A stretch of 64,000 nucleotides of DNA from Chryseobacterium oleae (GTDB taxonomy: Bacteria > Bacteroidota > Bacteroidia > Flavobacteriales > Weeksellaceae): assembly GCF_900115055.1 (NCBI RefSeq), contig NZ_FOVD01000006.1:62001-126000 (forward strand), given 5' to 3'. Position numbers and translations under genes: made by a program. Of the stretch, positions 50,777-61,600 are shown one piece after another; position 1 is the first letter of the stretch; each line of letters begins with the position of its first letter. A model generated the notes under the pieces. The model was not told where the DNA came from. It made no database searches and saw only the letters and a program-made list of their open reading frames with translations.

Positions 50777-52471
50777 TTATTTTTTAGCAGAAATTTCCTT
50801 TTTCCCGCTTTGTAAGATCTTTTCAAGGATTCTTAAAGTAATCAGATAGGTTGGTTTTACGCCTGTAAGACCAAGGCCTCCTGAAGAAAGGGTACTTCCC
50901 GTTTCCAATGGATTATCCGAAGCATAATAAGCATAACATACAAACAGATCCGGTGCAATATGATGTCTGATCTTCGAAGCTACCTGAATGGCTTTCTGAT
51001 AATGCGCCCCTTCCATTTCAAGACCGATGGCTTTCCATGAAGTGTTCATAAAGTAAGAAAGAATGTCTCTGTTCTGAAGCGATGTTCCCAATACGGTAAT
51101 CATCGGACCTTCAAACGCCTTCAGCTCATCATCTTTGAAATCATCCAGTTTCAGGGCATTCTCAAATGGATAGTTATCTGCTGTTCCTTCAAAGATATGA
51201 GAAGTAGGAATCATGATATCTCCTTTCCCTCCATCCAGAATTCCGGCTTTACCCATGATGGAAACAGATTTCACTTTCATCATATACACCTCTCCTTTGT
51301 GTTCGAAAGGTCTCAGCAACTCATCCATTACCTCAAAAGCCTGCTCTCCGAAAGCATAGTCGAACACCATGATCACATCGTCTCCGCCATATTTTATACC
51401 GCTGAATGGGGTATTTTTAAGATCTGTCTTGCTTAAATCGATGATCTGAACGTCAATATTACTTCCGCTCTTATCATTAATATAGATCAAACCTTCTTCC
51501 AAAGCGTATTTTGAAACTTTGTCGCGAAGTTCTTTTTTATCGGAAATATCTCCGTATAGCTTATAATCTACTTCTTTGTTGTCTTTTTTCTTTAAAGCAT
51601 CATTTCCATACAGCATATTTTTCACAGAGTGCATGTTGGCTGAAATGATGTGAAGCGGACGCATATGAAGATTGTTTTCAAATAAAACTTCTTTCACTTT
51701 GTTGGCCCATTTTTCACCGAAATAGTGGTGCCCTACTCTTTCCTTTAATATCGCACTGAAATGAATTTCTCTTTCTCTGGTCTGTTTTGCATCTTCAAGA
51801 CTTACTTTTCCTAAGTTGTAGATGATTTTGAATAAACGATCCGGATTTTCATCATCCCCGAAAGAATTATAAGCGTTCAATGTCTCTTCAAACGTTCTTC
51901 CGATTAAAGAAGACAAATGAATCAAAGCCACTTCTTTTTCTTTTCTGCTGAATTTCTTTTCCCCTTTTACTACTTCTTCGATGATTTTAAAAGCACGTGT
52001 AGGTTTCCAGTTTTCATCCTGAATGAAAGCCAGATTTCTCACTTTGTCTGCTTCTATAAATAAGAAGGTAAGGTGGGTAAGAATATCATAAATTTCAGAA
52101 CGCCCCAAAAGAACTTCAATGTTCATCTGGTGCTCGTCTATCCTGTAACAGTTTCTTCTTCTCTTTTTAGGTACAATAGGTTCGAAACTTCCTTTATCAA
52201 AACCCTCATCCGATGTAAGATGAATAAAAGCACATTCTTCAATTCCTTCAGGAAGTCTGTCTAAAACGTACATCAAACCATTTAATTCCAATTTATTAGG
52301 AATATTCATGGTACCATAAATCTCTGGATTGATAGTCTTTAACAAACTTCTGATACTTTCTCCAGAAACACCGGCAGGTTTAAAAAAACCTCTGTAAAAG
52401 AGGTGTCTCATAGAAATATACAATCTTTCAATTGCTTCCGTTGTTTCTCTAGCTCTAGAATTTGTCATAAA
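50777..52471 (-). CDS. Conserved protein with nucleoside-phosphorylase-like C-terminus (DUF6909-like)
   Basis: ATG 52471 (MTNSRARETTEAIERLYIS) is chosen; the upstream in-frame codon adds a poor 12-residue extension. The 564-residue cytosolic protein has an N-terminal helical half with KKRRRNCYRIDEHQMNIEVL. The C-terminal part contains GTSLQNRDILSYFMNTSWKA and IGLEMEGAHYQKAI, which recall the MEGA motif of nucleoside phosphorylases and MTA/SAH nucleosidases. From memory it corresponds to DUF6909, found widely in Bacteroidota. Catalysis is not established. It is divergent from glnN. Confidence 0.7.
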   Translation of the reverse strand, partial: FMTNSRARETTEAIERLYISMRHLFYRGFFKPAGVSGESIRSLLKTINPEIYGTMNIPNKLELNGLMYVLDRLPEGIEECAFIHLTSDEGFDKGSFEPIVPKKRRRNCYRIDEHQMNIEVLLGRSEIYDILTHLTFLFIEADKVRNLAFIQDENWKPTRAFKIIEEVVKGEKKFSRKEKEVALIHLSSLIGRTFEETLNAYNSFGDDENPDRLFKIIYNLGKVSLEDAKQTREREIHFSAILKERVGHHYFGEKWANKVKEVLFENNLHMRPLHIISANMHSVKNMLYGNDALKKKDNKEVDYKLYGDISDKKELRDKVSKYALEEGLIYINDKSGSNIDVQIIDLSKTDLKNTPFSGIKYGGDDVIMVFDYAFGEQAFEVMDELLRPFEHKGEVYMMKVKSVSIMGKAGILDGGKGDIMIPTSHIFEGTADNYPFENALKLDDFKDDELKAFEGPMITVLGTSLQNRDILSYFMNTSWKAIGLEMEGAHYQKAIQVASKIRHHIAPDLFVCYAYYASDNPLETGSTLSSGGLGLTGVKPTYLITLRILEKILQSGKKEISAKK

Positions 52472-52729
52472 ATAAATTTCACACAAATATACAAAATCTC
52501 GGCTCAACTTATTTTAAGTATCTTTTAACAAGCAGTTTAAATTTGTATCTTTATCATTCTAAAATGTTTGATCTAAAATGTATTGATGAGGCTTCTATAA
52601 AGGATAAATTTAGAATACATTATTCCCGCACCCCCATAATAAAAAGTTAAACCACAGTTTATATTTTAAAAATTTCAGAAGTACCCCTATATTTTTTAGG
52701 GTAAAAACATTTTGAATTCATTTTTTTTG

Positions 52730-52737
52730 TAAATTTG
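52730..52737 (+). promoter_or_regulatory. -7 promoter box of glnN
   Basis: TAAATTTG lies 22 bases before the glnN ATG at 52760 and agrees with the Bacteroidota consensus. Confidence 0.6.
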
Positions 52738-52759
52738 CCCCACAAAATACAACCTTAAT

Positions 52760-54955
52760 ATGTCAACTTTAAGATTCAAAGCGTTAGAAACTTTACCATT
52801 TAAGGACTTCAGAAGAGATAATTCTGTTGAGGTTCCCGGAAAATTGTCAGAATTATTCTGCCAGAATGTTTTCTCAGAAGAGACGATGAGAGAATACCTG
52901 ACAAAGGAAGCATTCCAGTCTATCATGGATGCTATTAAAAAAGGAACAAAGATCCAGAGACACATTGCAGACCAGGTAGCCGTAGCTATGAAAGACTGGG
53001 CAATGAGCAAAGGAGCAACTCACTACACGCACTGGTTTCAGCCATTGACAGGAACTACTGCAGAAAAGCACGATTCTTTCTTTACGCCTATTGAAGGAGG
53101 AAGAGCTATCGAAAGATTCAGCGGAAACCTACTGATCCAGCAGGAGCCTGATGCTTCTTCTTTCCCGAACGGAGGAATCAGAAACACTTTCGAAGCAAGA
53201 GGTTATACCGCATGGGATCCAACTTCTCCTGCATTCATCATGGGAACTACTTTATGTATTCCTTCTATCTTTATCTCTTACACAGGAGAAACTTTAGATT
53301 ATAAAGCACCTCTTTTAAGAGCGTTGAATGCTGTGGATGAAGCTGCAACCAACGTAATGCAGTATTTTGACAAAAACGTAACAAAAGTAACTCCTACCTT
53401 AGGTTGGGAGCAGGAATATTTCTTAGTTGACTCCGCATTATACCAATCGCGTCCGGATCTTGTTTTAACAGGTAAGACTTTATTAGGTCACTCTCCTGCT
53501 AAAGGACAGCAGCTGGATGACCACTATTTCGGTTCTATCCCGACAAGGGTCATGAACTTCATGAAAGAGTTGGAGATCGAATGTATGAAGCTGGGAATTC
53601 CTGTAACAACAAGACATAACGAGGTGGCTCCAAACCAATTCGAGCTGGCTCCAATGTTTGAAGAAGTAAACGTTGCCGTAGACCACAACTCTCTGTTGAT
53701 GGACATCATGGCAAGAATTGCTCACAAGCACCATTTCCATATTTTATTCCATGAAAAACCATTTGCAGGAGTAAACGGAAGCGGGAAGCACAACAACTGG
53801 TCTTTAGCAACGGATACAGGTGAAAACCTTTTAAGCCCGGGAAAAAACCCTAAGAAAAACTTACAGTTCTTAACATTCTTCGTTAATACCATCAAAGCAG
53901 TTTACGAATACGCTGACCTTTTAAGAGCAAGTATCGCTTCTGCAAGTAACGACCACAGATTAGGTGCCAACGAAGCTCCGCCGGCAATTATTTCCGTATT
54001 CATCGGAAGCCAGTTGTTCAGAGTATTGGAAGAACTGGAAAAAGTAACAGAAGGAAAACTTTCTCCGGACGAAAAAACAGATCTTAAATTAAATGTAGTT
54101 GGAAAAATCCCTGAAATTCTTCTGGATAACACAGATAGAAACAGAACTTCTCCATTTGCATTTACAGGAAATAAATTCGAGATCAGAGCAGTAGGATCTT
54201 CTGCAAACTGTGCAGAATCTATGACGGTAATGAACACCATCGCTGCAAAACAATTGATCGATTTCAAAAAAGAAGTTGATGCTCTTATTGAAACAGGTCT
54301 TAAGAAAGACGAAGCGATCTTCAACGTATTGAGAGAATACATCAAGCAGTGCAAGAGCATTATGTTTGAAGGTGACGGATATTCTGATGACTGGGCTAAA
54401 GAAGCTAAAAAGAGAGGTTTGAATAACTTAAAAACCACTCCTGAAGCGCTTAAGCAGGAAATGGATAAAAAATTCGTTGCTCTTTACGAAGAAATCGGAG
54501 TATTTACTCACAGAGAAGTTGAGGCAAGAAACGAAATTAAATTAGAAAAATATTCTACTGTTATTGATATTGAAGCAAGAGTTTTAAGTGATATCGCAAG
54601 AAACCACATCATTCCTTCAGCTTTAAATTATCAGAACAGACTGATCGAGAACGTAAAAGGTCTTAAGGAAATATTCCCGGACAAAGAATTCAAAACACTG
54701 GCGAAAGAGCAAATGAGCTTAATCACCAATATCTCTGAAAACGTTTCCAAAATTAAACTGGGCGTTGAAGATCTTATTAAAGCAAGAGAAGCAGCGAAGG
54801 CTGTATCTAATAGTCAAAAGCAGGCAGAAACATACTGCACCAAAGTAATTCCTTTATTTGATGTGATCAGAGAAGCTTCTGATGATCTTGAAATGATGGT
54901 GGATGACGAGCTTTGGCCAATGACTAAATATAGAGAAATGTTATTTACAAAATAA
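52760..54955 (+). CDS. glnN: Glutamine synthetase type III
   Basis: At 731 residues this is the GSIII form, which assimilates ammonia into glutamine as a large dodecamer. Characteristic segments are HYTHWFQPLTGTTAEKHDSF, FSGNLLIQQEPDASSFPNGG and TPTLGWEQEYFLVD. The metal and substrate sites include VTTRHNEVAPNQFELAPMFE, FAGVNGSGKHNNWSLATD and FAFTGNKFEIRAVGSS. GSIII is the usual glutamine synthetase of Bacteroidota. A clean -7 box precedes it and a strong terminator follows. No regulator of nitrogen metabolism is adjacent. Confidence 0.97.
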   Translation: MSTLRFKALETLPFKDFRRDNSVEVPGKLSELFCQNVFSEETMREYLTKEAFQSIMDAIKKGTKIQRHIADQVAVAMKDWAMSKGATHYTHWFQPLTGTTAEKHDSFFTPIEGGRAIERFSGNLLIQQEPDASSFPNGGIRNTFEARGYTAWDPTSPAFIMGTTLCIPSIFISYTGETLDYKAPLLRALNAVDEAATNVMQYFDKNVTKVTPTLGWEQEYFLVDSALYQSRPDLVLTGKTLLGHSPAKGQQLDDHYFGSIPTRVMNFMKELEIECMKLGIPVTTRHNEVAPNQFELAPMFEEVNVAVDHNSLLMDIMARIAHKHHFHILFHEKPFAGVNGSGKHNNWSLATDTGENLLSPGKNPKKNLQFLTFFVNTIKAVYEYADLLRASIASASNDHRLGANEAPPAIISVFIGSQLFRVLEELEKVTEGKLSPDEKTDLKLNVVGKIPEILLDNTDRNRTSPFAFTGNKFEIRAVGSSANCAESMTVMNTIAAKQLIDFKKEVDALIETGLKKDEAIFNVLREYIKQCKSIMFEGDGYSDDWAKEAKKRGLNNLKTTPEALKQEMDKKFVALYEEIGVFTHREVEARNEIKLEKYSTVIDIEARVLSDIARNHIIPSALNYQNRLIENVKGLKEIFPDKEFKTLAKEQMSLITNISENVSKIKLGVEDLIKAREAAKAVSNSQKQAETYCTKVIPLFDVIREASDDLEMMVDDELWPMTKYREMLFTK

Positions 54956-54982
54956 CATCTGTAAAGTTCCATATTAGTTAAG

Positions 54983-55010
54983 TTCCCCGGTTTTTCCGGG
55001 GAATTTTTTT
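54983..55010 (+). terminator. Terminator of glnN
   Basis: The stem ttccccgg/ccggggaa with a five-T loop is followed by a seven-T tract, 28 bases after the glnN stop. Confidence 0.9.
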
Positions 55011-55128
55011 GATCTAAAACCTTTTCCGGTGGCCATCTTCAGACATCCACCTCTCCTCCTTCATTCTTAAATATCAACCTCAGCATCAATATTTTAGTCA
55101 ACTTCAAAATTGGTATAAGATTTAGTTT

Positions 55129-55136
55129 TAATTTTG
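55129..55136 (+). promoter_or_regulatory. -7 promoter box of the two-component/efflux operon
   Basis: TAATTTTG lies eight bases before the response regulator ATG, with TTG at 55110-55112 as a possible -33 element. The mRNA would be nearly leaderless. Confidence 0.5.
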
Positions 55137-55143
55137 TTGCGTT

Positions 55144-55836
55144 ATGAAAATTCTGATCATTGAAGATAACAAAGATTTAGCCCAAAGCATGTCGTGCTAT
55201 CTGGAGCGGGAGCACTATATCTGCGAATGCGTGTACCAGTATCACGAAGCACTGGAACGGCTGAGCTTTAACTCTTATGACTGTATACTCCTGGACATTA
55301 TGCTTCCGGACGGTAACGGTCTGCAGCTGCTGAATCACCTCAAAAAGGAAAAGATCAACAGCGGCGTTCTGATTATTTCAGCTAAAGATGCCTTAGATGA
55401 CAAGATCCACGGACTGGAAAAAGGAGCTGATGACTATATCACCAAACCTTTTCATCTTCCTGAACTCCATGCCAGATTGAGAGCCGTTTTCCGCAGAAAA
55501 AAAATGGATGGCTACAATGAAGTAAGGTTCAATGAGATTATTTTAAATACGGACACTTACGAAGTTTCTGTAGGGGAAGCGAGACTGGAAGTCACCCAGA
55601 AAGAATTTGAACTGCTCCTTTATTTTCTGGTCAACAAAAACCGGGTATTATCCAAACAATCCATCGCCAATCATCTTTGGGGCGATTATACCGATAATTT
55701 AGCTAATTTTGACTTTGTTTATCAGCACGTTAAAAACCTCAGAAAAAAGATAGGAACGGCAAAGGGCAACGACTATATCGAAACCATTTATGGCCTGGGA
55801 TATAAGTTCAATGCATTAAAGTATAAGGGTTCATGA
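55144..55836 (+). CDS. OmpR/PhoB-family response regulator
   Basis: The receiver domain (residues 1-~115) has the acidic pair in IIEDNKDLAQS, the phospho-accepting Asp in YDCILLDIMLPDGNG, and the conserved Lys in GADDYITKPF. The C-terminal winged helix (~130-225) carries LEVTQKEFELLLYFLVNKNR and YIETIYGLGYKF. Its stop overlaps the histidine kinase start by four bases (ATGA), so they are translationally coupled. It probably controls the TolC-RND-MFP efflux genes downstream, judging from position. Confidence 0.93.
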   Translation: MKILIIEDNKDLAQSMSCYLEREHYICECVYQYHEALERLSFNSYDCILLDIMLPDGNGLQLLNHLKKEKINSGVLIISAKDALDDKIHGLEKGADDYITKPFHLPELHARLRAVFRRKKMDGYNEVRFNEIILNTDTYEVSVGEARLEVTQKEFELLLYFLVNKNRVLSKQSIANHLWGDYTDNLANFDFVYQHVKNLRKKIGTAKGNDYIETIYGLGYKFNALKYKGS

Positions 55837-57188
55837 ATTTATTAAATAAAATATCGCTCTGGTTCATTGCTATTGTCTTATTGGTTACGCCAGTGAGTAT
55901 GTATATTTCCTACAACAGCACAAAAAAAAGACTGGATGATGTAGAAATTGAGCGATTAAAATCAGTAAATCAACATGTTACCTATCAGTTAAGAGTAGGC
56001 GAAGCGCCCGAAAAGAAAACACAGGGACTTCCCATTTCCGTCACCTTACTCAAAGGCAATACACTGCCTTCCAAAAACCCTGAGGTTATCCACACCTGCC
56101 TTAAAAACAATGGATTTTCACTGAATGAATGTAAAATCCGGATTAATACCTATATGGCGCTCGATCAGAAAGTATACAGAATTTCCTCTTATACTTATGT
56201 GACAGCAACAGAAGAAATCATCGGCGGCATGCTGAATGCACTCTTCTTTAAAATGATTCTGATCACAGCATTAGTCCTGATCACAGCAAGAATTCTATCT
56301 AAATTTATCCTCAAACCATTCCACCATGCGATAGACGGATTGCAACAGTTCAGCATTCAAAAGAAAGAACGTCTTCAACTGATTCCTACCAGCACCAAAG
56401 AATTCAAAAAACTGAATGAATTCCTTCAGAATATGACAGACAAGGCGCTTGAAGATTATGCCTCAGTCAAAGAGTTCAGTGAAAACGCATCACATGAAGT
56501 TCAGACGCCGCTGGCCGTTATTCAAAGCAAAATAGAGCTGCTTGCTGAAACCGACATCAACGGAACACAGGCTGCCCTTCTCAACGACATTCAGAATTCT
56601 ATTGATAAACTGAGCCGAATCAACCGTTCACTCATGCTTTTAACCAAACTTAATAATCACGAATTTTCAACGCACCAAAAGGTTAAGTTCTGCACTGTTG
56701 AAAAGGAGACCCTCTTTACATACTCAGATCATCTGGCCTTGAAAAGCATTACCCTGAACCGCCAGTGCGAGAAAGGAGTATATGTAAAAATACATCCTGC
56801 GCTTACAGAAATCCTCCTCAGCAACCTTTTATCCAATGCAATCCGCCATAATCTTGAAGAAGGCAGGATAGAAGTCAATCTTACCCGTCATTTCTATCAG
56901 ATCAGCAATACCGGCCAGGAACCTGATGTTCCTACACAAGAGCTTTTCAAACGTTTCAAAAAAAGCAATCAGTCACAGGACAGCATCGGACTCGGACTGT
57001 CCATTGTAAAACAGATTTGCGAGGTGAATGAATTCCCTGTCTATTATGATTTTTCAAAAGGATGGCATACCATTACCGTTTATTTTGACAAAGACCACCA
57101 TCACCAGCCGTTTGTTCCGGAGCAGAATCCTGAAACCCTTGACTCTGCGTTCGAAAACGTAGAACAGATCATGAATTCTCCGGTTTAA
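55833..57188 (+). CDS. Sensor histidine kinase
   Basis: Two membrane helices (residues ~5-25 and ~135-157) flank a periplasmic sensor of ~110 residues with a pair of cysteines (HTCLKNNGFSLNECK). The HisKA box is ASHEVQTPLAVIQ, with the phosphorylated His. The ATPase domain has the N box LLSNLLSNAIRHN and a G box in SQDSIGLGLSIVKQI. Length 451 residues. It is coupled to the response regulator and upstream of an efflux operon, so it probably senses an envelope stress or toxic compound; two cysteines may respond to redox or metal. Confidence 0.92.
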   Translation: MNLLNKISLWFIAIVLLVTPVSMYISYNSTKKRLDDVEIERLKSVNQHVTYQLRVGEAPEKKTQGLPISVTLLKGNTLPSKNPEVIHTCLKNNGFSLNECKIRINTYMALDQKVYRISSYTYVTATEEIIGGMLNALFFKMILITALVLITARILSKFILKPFHHAIDGLQQFSIQKKERLQLIPTSTKEFKKLNEFLQNMTDKALEDYASVKEFSENASHEVQTPLAVIQSKIELLAETDINGTQAALLNDIQNSIDKLSRINRSLMLLTKLNNHEFSTHQKVKFCTVEKETLFTYSDHLALKSITLNRQCEKGVYVKIHPALTEILLSNLLSNAIRHNLEEGRIEVNLTRHFYQISNTGQEPDVPTQELFKRFKKSNQSQDSIGLGLSIVKQICEVNEFPVYYDFSKGWHTITVYFDKDHHHQPFVPEQNPETLDSAFENVEQIMNSPV

Positions 57189-57269
57189 AATTTATCCGTT
57201 TTTCATTCAAACTTCAAGATTGCTACAAATTGTATTTTTTACTTTGACCAAAGAAAAAATATATAACCG

Positions 57270-58661
57270 ATGCTTTCAAGAGCTTTTATTGCAGCAGTAT
57301 TTTCTGTAGTATTTTACAGTACCGCTCATGCGCAGGAAGTCCTTTCCCTGCAGTCCGCACTGGAAACTGCCGTCCACAATTACGGATCCATTAAAGCCAA
57401 AGAATCTTACAGACTTTCTTCTCAGGAATCTGTAGAATTGGCCAGGCGACAGAGTTTACCCAATCTTAATTTCAGTATTCAGCAGGATTTCGGAACCGTA
57501 AACGGACAGAATGGTCCATTGTACGGATTCGGTGGATATGGAACAGCGTCTTCCGGACTTCCTTTACCCGAACAAAACTGGAATGCCGCCTTTGGATCCC
57601 TGTATCTGGCGAATGCAAACTGGGAATTTTTCTCATTTGGAAAAGCCAAGCAGAGGATAAAAGTAGCAGAATCCAAAACACAGCGCGACACCAGAGACCT
57701 TTCCGATGAGGTTTTCCAGCATAAAGTAAAAGTAGCCGCAGCCTACATCAACGTACTCGCGGCTAAAGAACTAAAACTTTCGTACGAAAAAAATCTCAAC
57801 AGAACAGATACCATCAGAAGAATCGTTGAGGTCAAAGAAAGAAACGGTCTCGTCCCCGGCGTTGACCTTTCTCTGGCAAAAGCTGATTACGCCAATGCGA
57901 TGATCACTTATACCAAAGCAAAAGACAATGAGCAGGAACAGGAAAATAAACTGGCTCAGCTTATGGGAACTCCATCTCAGGAATTTGTTCTGGATAATAC
58001 GTTACTTCAAAGAATTCCTACCGATTTACCTGTAGGGGCTGACATTTCACTTGAAAACCATCCGCTTCTCTCCCTTTACAAAAGCCGGATCGAAGTCAGT
58101 GAGCAGGAAAAGCAATTGCTCAAAACCCAGTATTATCCGTCTTTTTCAATGGTTGGTATCATTCAGACGCGGGCTTCAGGATTTGGCAACGGCTATGCGC
58201 AGAATCAAAATGATTTCACCACGTCTTACTGGGATGGAATTAATCCCACCCGAACCAACTATCTGATCGGTGTCGGAATCTCCTGGAATCTTACTCAGAC
58301 CTTCAGGCTTTCAAAAGAAATCAGCGCTCAGGACTATACCAGCCAGGGACTGAAACACGAATACGATCTCGCCGAACAACAGCTTAAAGCTCAAATGGAC
58401 CTGTCCGAAACCAAATGGAAAAACTCCCTGACCGTTTACGATCAGGTTCCGGTTCAGTTAAAATCCGCCAATGATGCTTACATCCAAAGATCTGTTCTGT
58501 ACAAAAACGGGCTTACAGATCTGGTTGATTTATCCCAGGCCATTTACGCTTTGATCAGAGCAGAAACAGACCGGGATATTGCGGTAAGCAACGTCTGGAA
58601 TGCCTTACTACTGAAAGCAGCTGCCTCCGGAGATTTCTCCGTGTTTGAAAGCAAACTGTAA
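57270..58661 (+). CDS. TolC-family outer membrane efflux protein
   Basis: A signal peptide (MLSRAFIAAVFSVVFYSTAHAQ) precedes repeated long helices typical of outer membrane efflux proteins, for example LQSALETAVHNYGSIKAKES and the C-terminal VLYKNGLTDLVDLSQAIYAL. The protein (463 residues) forms a trimeric channel across the outer membrane and periplasm. It is 82 bases downstream of the kinase gene, followed by the RND pump after 31 bases, giving an operon order of TolC, RND, MFP. Confidence 0.92.
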   Translation: MLSRAFIAAVFSVVFYSTAHAQEVLSLQSALETAVHNYGSIKAKESYRLSSQESVELARRQSLPNLNFSIQQDFGTVNGQNGPLYGFGGYGTASSGLPLPEQNWNAAFGSLYLANANWEFFSFGKAKQRIKVAESKTQRDTRDLSDEVFQHKVKVAAAYINVLAAKELKLSYEKNLNRTDTIRRIVEVKERNGLVPGVDLSLAKADYANAMITYTKAKDNEQEQENKLAQLMGTPSQEFVLDNTLLQRIPTDLPVGADISLENHPLLSLYKSRIEVSEQEKQLLKTQYYPSFSMVGIIQTRASGFGNGYAQNQNDFTTSYWDGINPTRTNYLIGVGISWNLTQTFRLSKEISAQDYTSQGLKHEYDLAEQQLKAQMDLSETKWKNSLTVYDQVPVQLKSANDAYIQRSVLYKNGLTDLVDLSQAIYALIRAETDRDIAVSNVWNALLLKAAASGDFSVFESKL

Positions 58662-58692
58662 AATACCTATAAACGATATCAATATTATATAA

Positions 58693-61600
58693 ATGAACTT
58701 AATAAGATTTGCATTAAGAAAACCCATTACGATCCTGGTGATTGTAGCAGGACTTTTTTTCTTCGGACTGCGTTCTGTAGATTCTGTCAAGGTCGACATT
58801 TTCCCTAAACTGGAACTGCCTGTCATCTATGTTTCTCACCCTTTCAGCGGCTATACTCCCCAGCAGATGGAAGCCTTTTTTGCCAAGCAGTATATCAATA
58901 TTTTCCTTTTCGTCAACGGAATTAAAAGCATTGAGACCAAAAACATTCAGGGCCTTACGCTGATGAAGATCAACTTTTATCCGGGAACCGATATGGCTCA
59001 AGCCGCCGCAGAGTTGAATTCATTCTCTACCAGAATTCAGGCTGCCTTTCCACCGGGATCCAACCCGCCGTTTATCATCCGTTTTGATGCTTCTACCCTT
59101 CCGGTAGGCCAGCTGGTTTTAAGCAGTGACAAAAGAACCAACAATGAACTTTTGGATTTAGCCAATGTATATGTGCGGTCTACATTCACTTCTATTCCGG
59201 GTATTGTTTCTTCACCGCCATTTGGAGGAAATATCCGTACGGTGGTGATTAATGCAAATCCGGATCTTCTCCGCCAGCATAATCTGACACCGGATCAATT
59301 GGTGGAAGCCCTTCGTCTCAATAACCAGACGGCTCCTTCAGGAAACGTTCGGATCGGGGATAAATACTACATTACTCCAACCAATACAATGATCAAGAAT
59401 GTAAAAGATTTTGAGAACATTCCTTTATTCAAAGGTGGTGTACAGAATCTTTATTTAAGAGATGTGGCAACGGTGAGCGATGGTGCAGATGTCACTTCCG
59501 GCTATGCATTGGTAAACGGCCGCCGTTCCGTCTATTTAAGTATTGCTAAAAGCGCCGATGCCTCTACATGGGATGTTGTTCAAAATCTTAAAAAACAGCT
59601 TCCACAGATCCAGTCTAACCTTCCGGATGATGTAAAGGTAAGTTTTGAATTTGATCAATCTACGTATGTAATTAATTCCGTCAAAAGCTTACTTAGTGAA
59701 GGAACGATCGGCGCCCTTCTCACAGGATTAATGGTTATACTCTTTCTCGGAGATATCCGGGGAGCGATTATTGTGATCCTCACCATCCCGATTTCCATTA
59801 TTTCAGCGGTCTTATTTCTCAACCTGTTTGGTCAGACCATTAATATTATGACGTTGAGCGGACTTGCCTTGGCGATCGGAATTCTCGTGGATGAAAGTAC
59901 GGTAACCATAGAAAACATACATCAGCATTTTGATATGGGCAAACCAAAAGCCCTGGCCATATGGGATGCTTGTAAAGAAATAGCATTCCCAAAACTACTG
60001 ATCCTGTTCTGTATTCTGGCCGTTTTTGCGCCGGCGTTTACGATGAGCGGTATTCCTGGATCTCTTTTCCTTCCATTAGCATTATCCATTGGATTCAGTA
60101 TGATTATTTCCTATTTCCTTGCTCAGACCTTTGTTCCAGTTATGGCCAACTGGATCATGAAAGTGAAACATCACAAAGCAAAAGACGGACATACGATGAC
60201 TGAAGCAGAAGAGTTTCAGGCCGCCGGTTTAAGCAATGAAAATGACACCTGGAGCCAGAAAGAAATTCTTCTGCAACAGGAAGACAGCAACCGGGATGGA
60301 AAAGTCAGTCTGTTTGAAAAAGTAAGATTCCGATACCTGAAATTCCTGGACAGGATTATGCCGTACCGGAAAACAGTTGTGCTGGGCTATATGATTTTAA
60401 GTATAGGATTGGTCGCTCTGCTTCTTAACAATATTGGCCGAGATGTTCTTCCCCAAGTCAATGGATCTCAATTCCAATTACGAATGAGAATTCCAGACGG
60501 GACCCGGATTGAAAAAACAGAACTGCAAGCCTTACAACTGCTAAAAGGGATAGAAGGTATTGTGGGAAAAGACAATATTTCCATTACCTCAGCGTATGTA
60601 GGAAACCACCCAAACCTATTTTCAGTAAGTCCCATTTATCTTTGGATGGCCGGATCTCATGAAACGGTAGTTCAGGTTGCGTTAAAAGAAGGCTTCCATA
60701 CCAATATGGATGACCTTAAAGATAAGATCAGAGAAAAAGCAAAAAGCATTAACCCTGAAATGAAACTTTCATTCGAACCTATTGAACTGACGGAGAAAAT
60801 CCTCAGCCAAGGCTCTCCTACTCCGATTGAAGTCAGACTTTCGGGTAGAGATAAAGGAGTTAATGAAGCTTACGCTAAGAAAATAGAAGCCGAGCTTAAA
60901 AAAATTCCATACCTGCGTGATGTACAGATCGGTCAGTCTATCAAATATCCTACCGTAGATATTACCATAGACAGGATCCGTGCCGCTCAGCTAGGAGTAG
61001 ATGTTTCAGAAATTTCACGTTCACTTGTGGCTTCCACATCTTCTTCAAGGTATACCGAAAAAAATATATGGACTGATGAAAAGGCCGGATACAGCTATAA
61101 CGTACAGGTTCAGATTCCGGAAAATAAGATGAACAGCAAAGCGGAAATCGCAGCTATTCCATTACAGAAAAACTCCAACAGACCGAATCTGGGAGATGTA
61201 GCCACCATCAAAGACGGCTTCACGTACGGAGAAACTGATAACCTGGGAGCAATGCCAATGCTTACTGTCACTGCAAACCTGAATCACACAGACCTTGGAA
61301 CGGCTACAAAAGACGTACAGAAAGTAATTGATCATCTTGATGACTTGCCAAGAGGACTGAATATTAAACTTATCGGATTGAGTGAAACGCTTAACGAAAC
61401 CCTGAGCAGTTTACAGAGCAGCCTTGTCATCGCAATTATGGTCATTTTTCTTATGCTGGCAGCCAATTTCCAGTCGTTTAAAGTGTCCGGTGTAGTTTTG
61501 GTAACTGTACCAGCCGTACTTTTAGGAGCATTGGCCTTGTTAATTGTAAGTGGTTCCACTCTTAATCTTCAGTCTTATATGGGAATCATCATGTCTGTGG

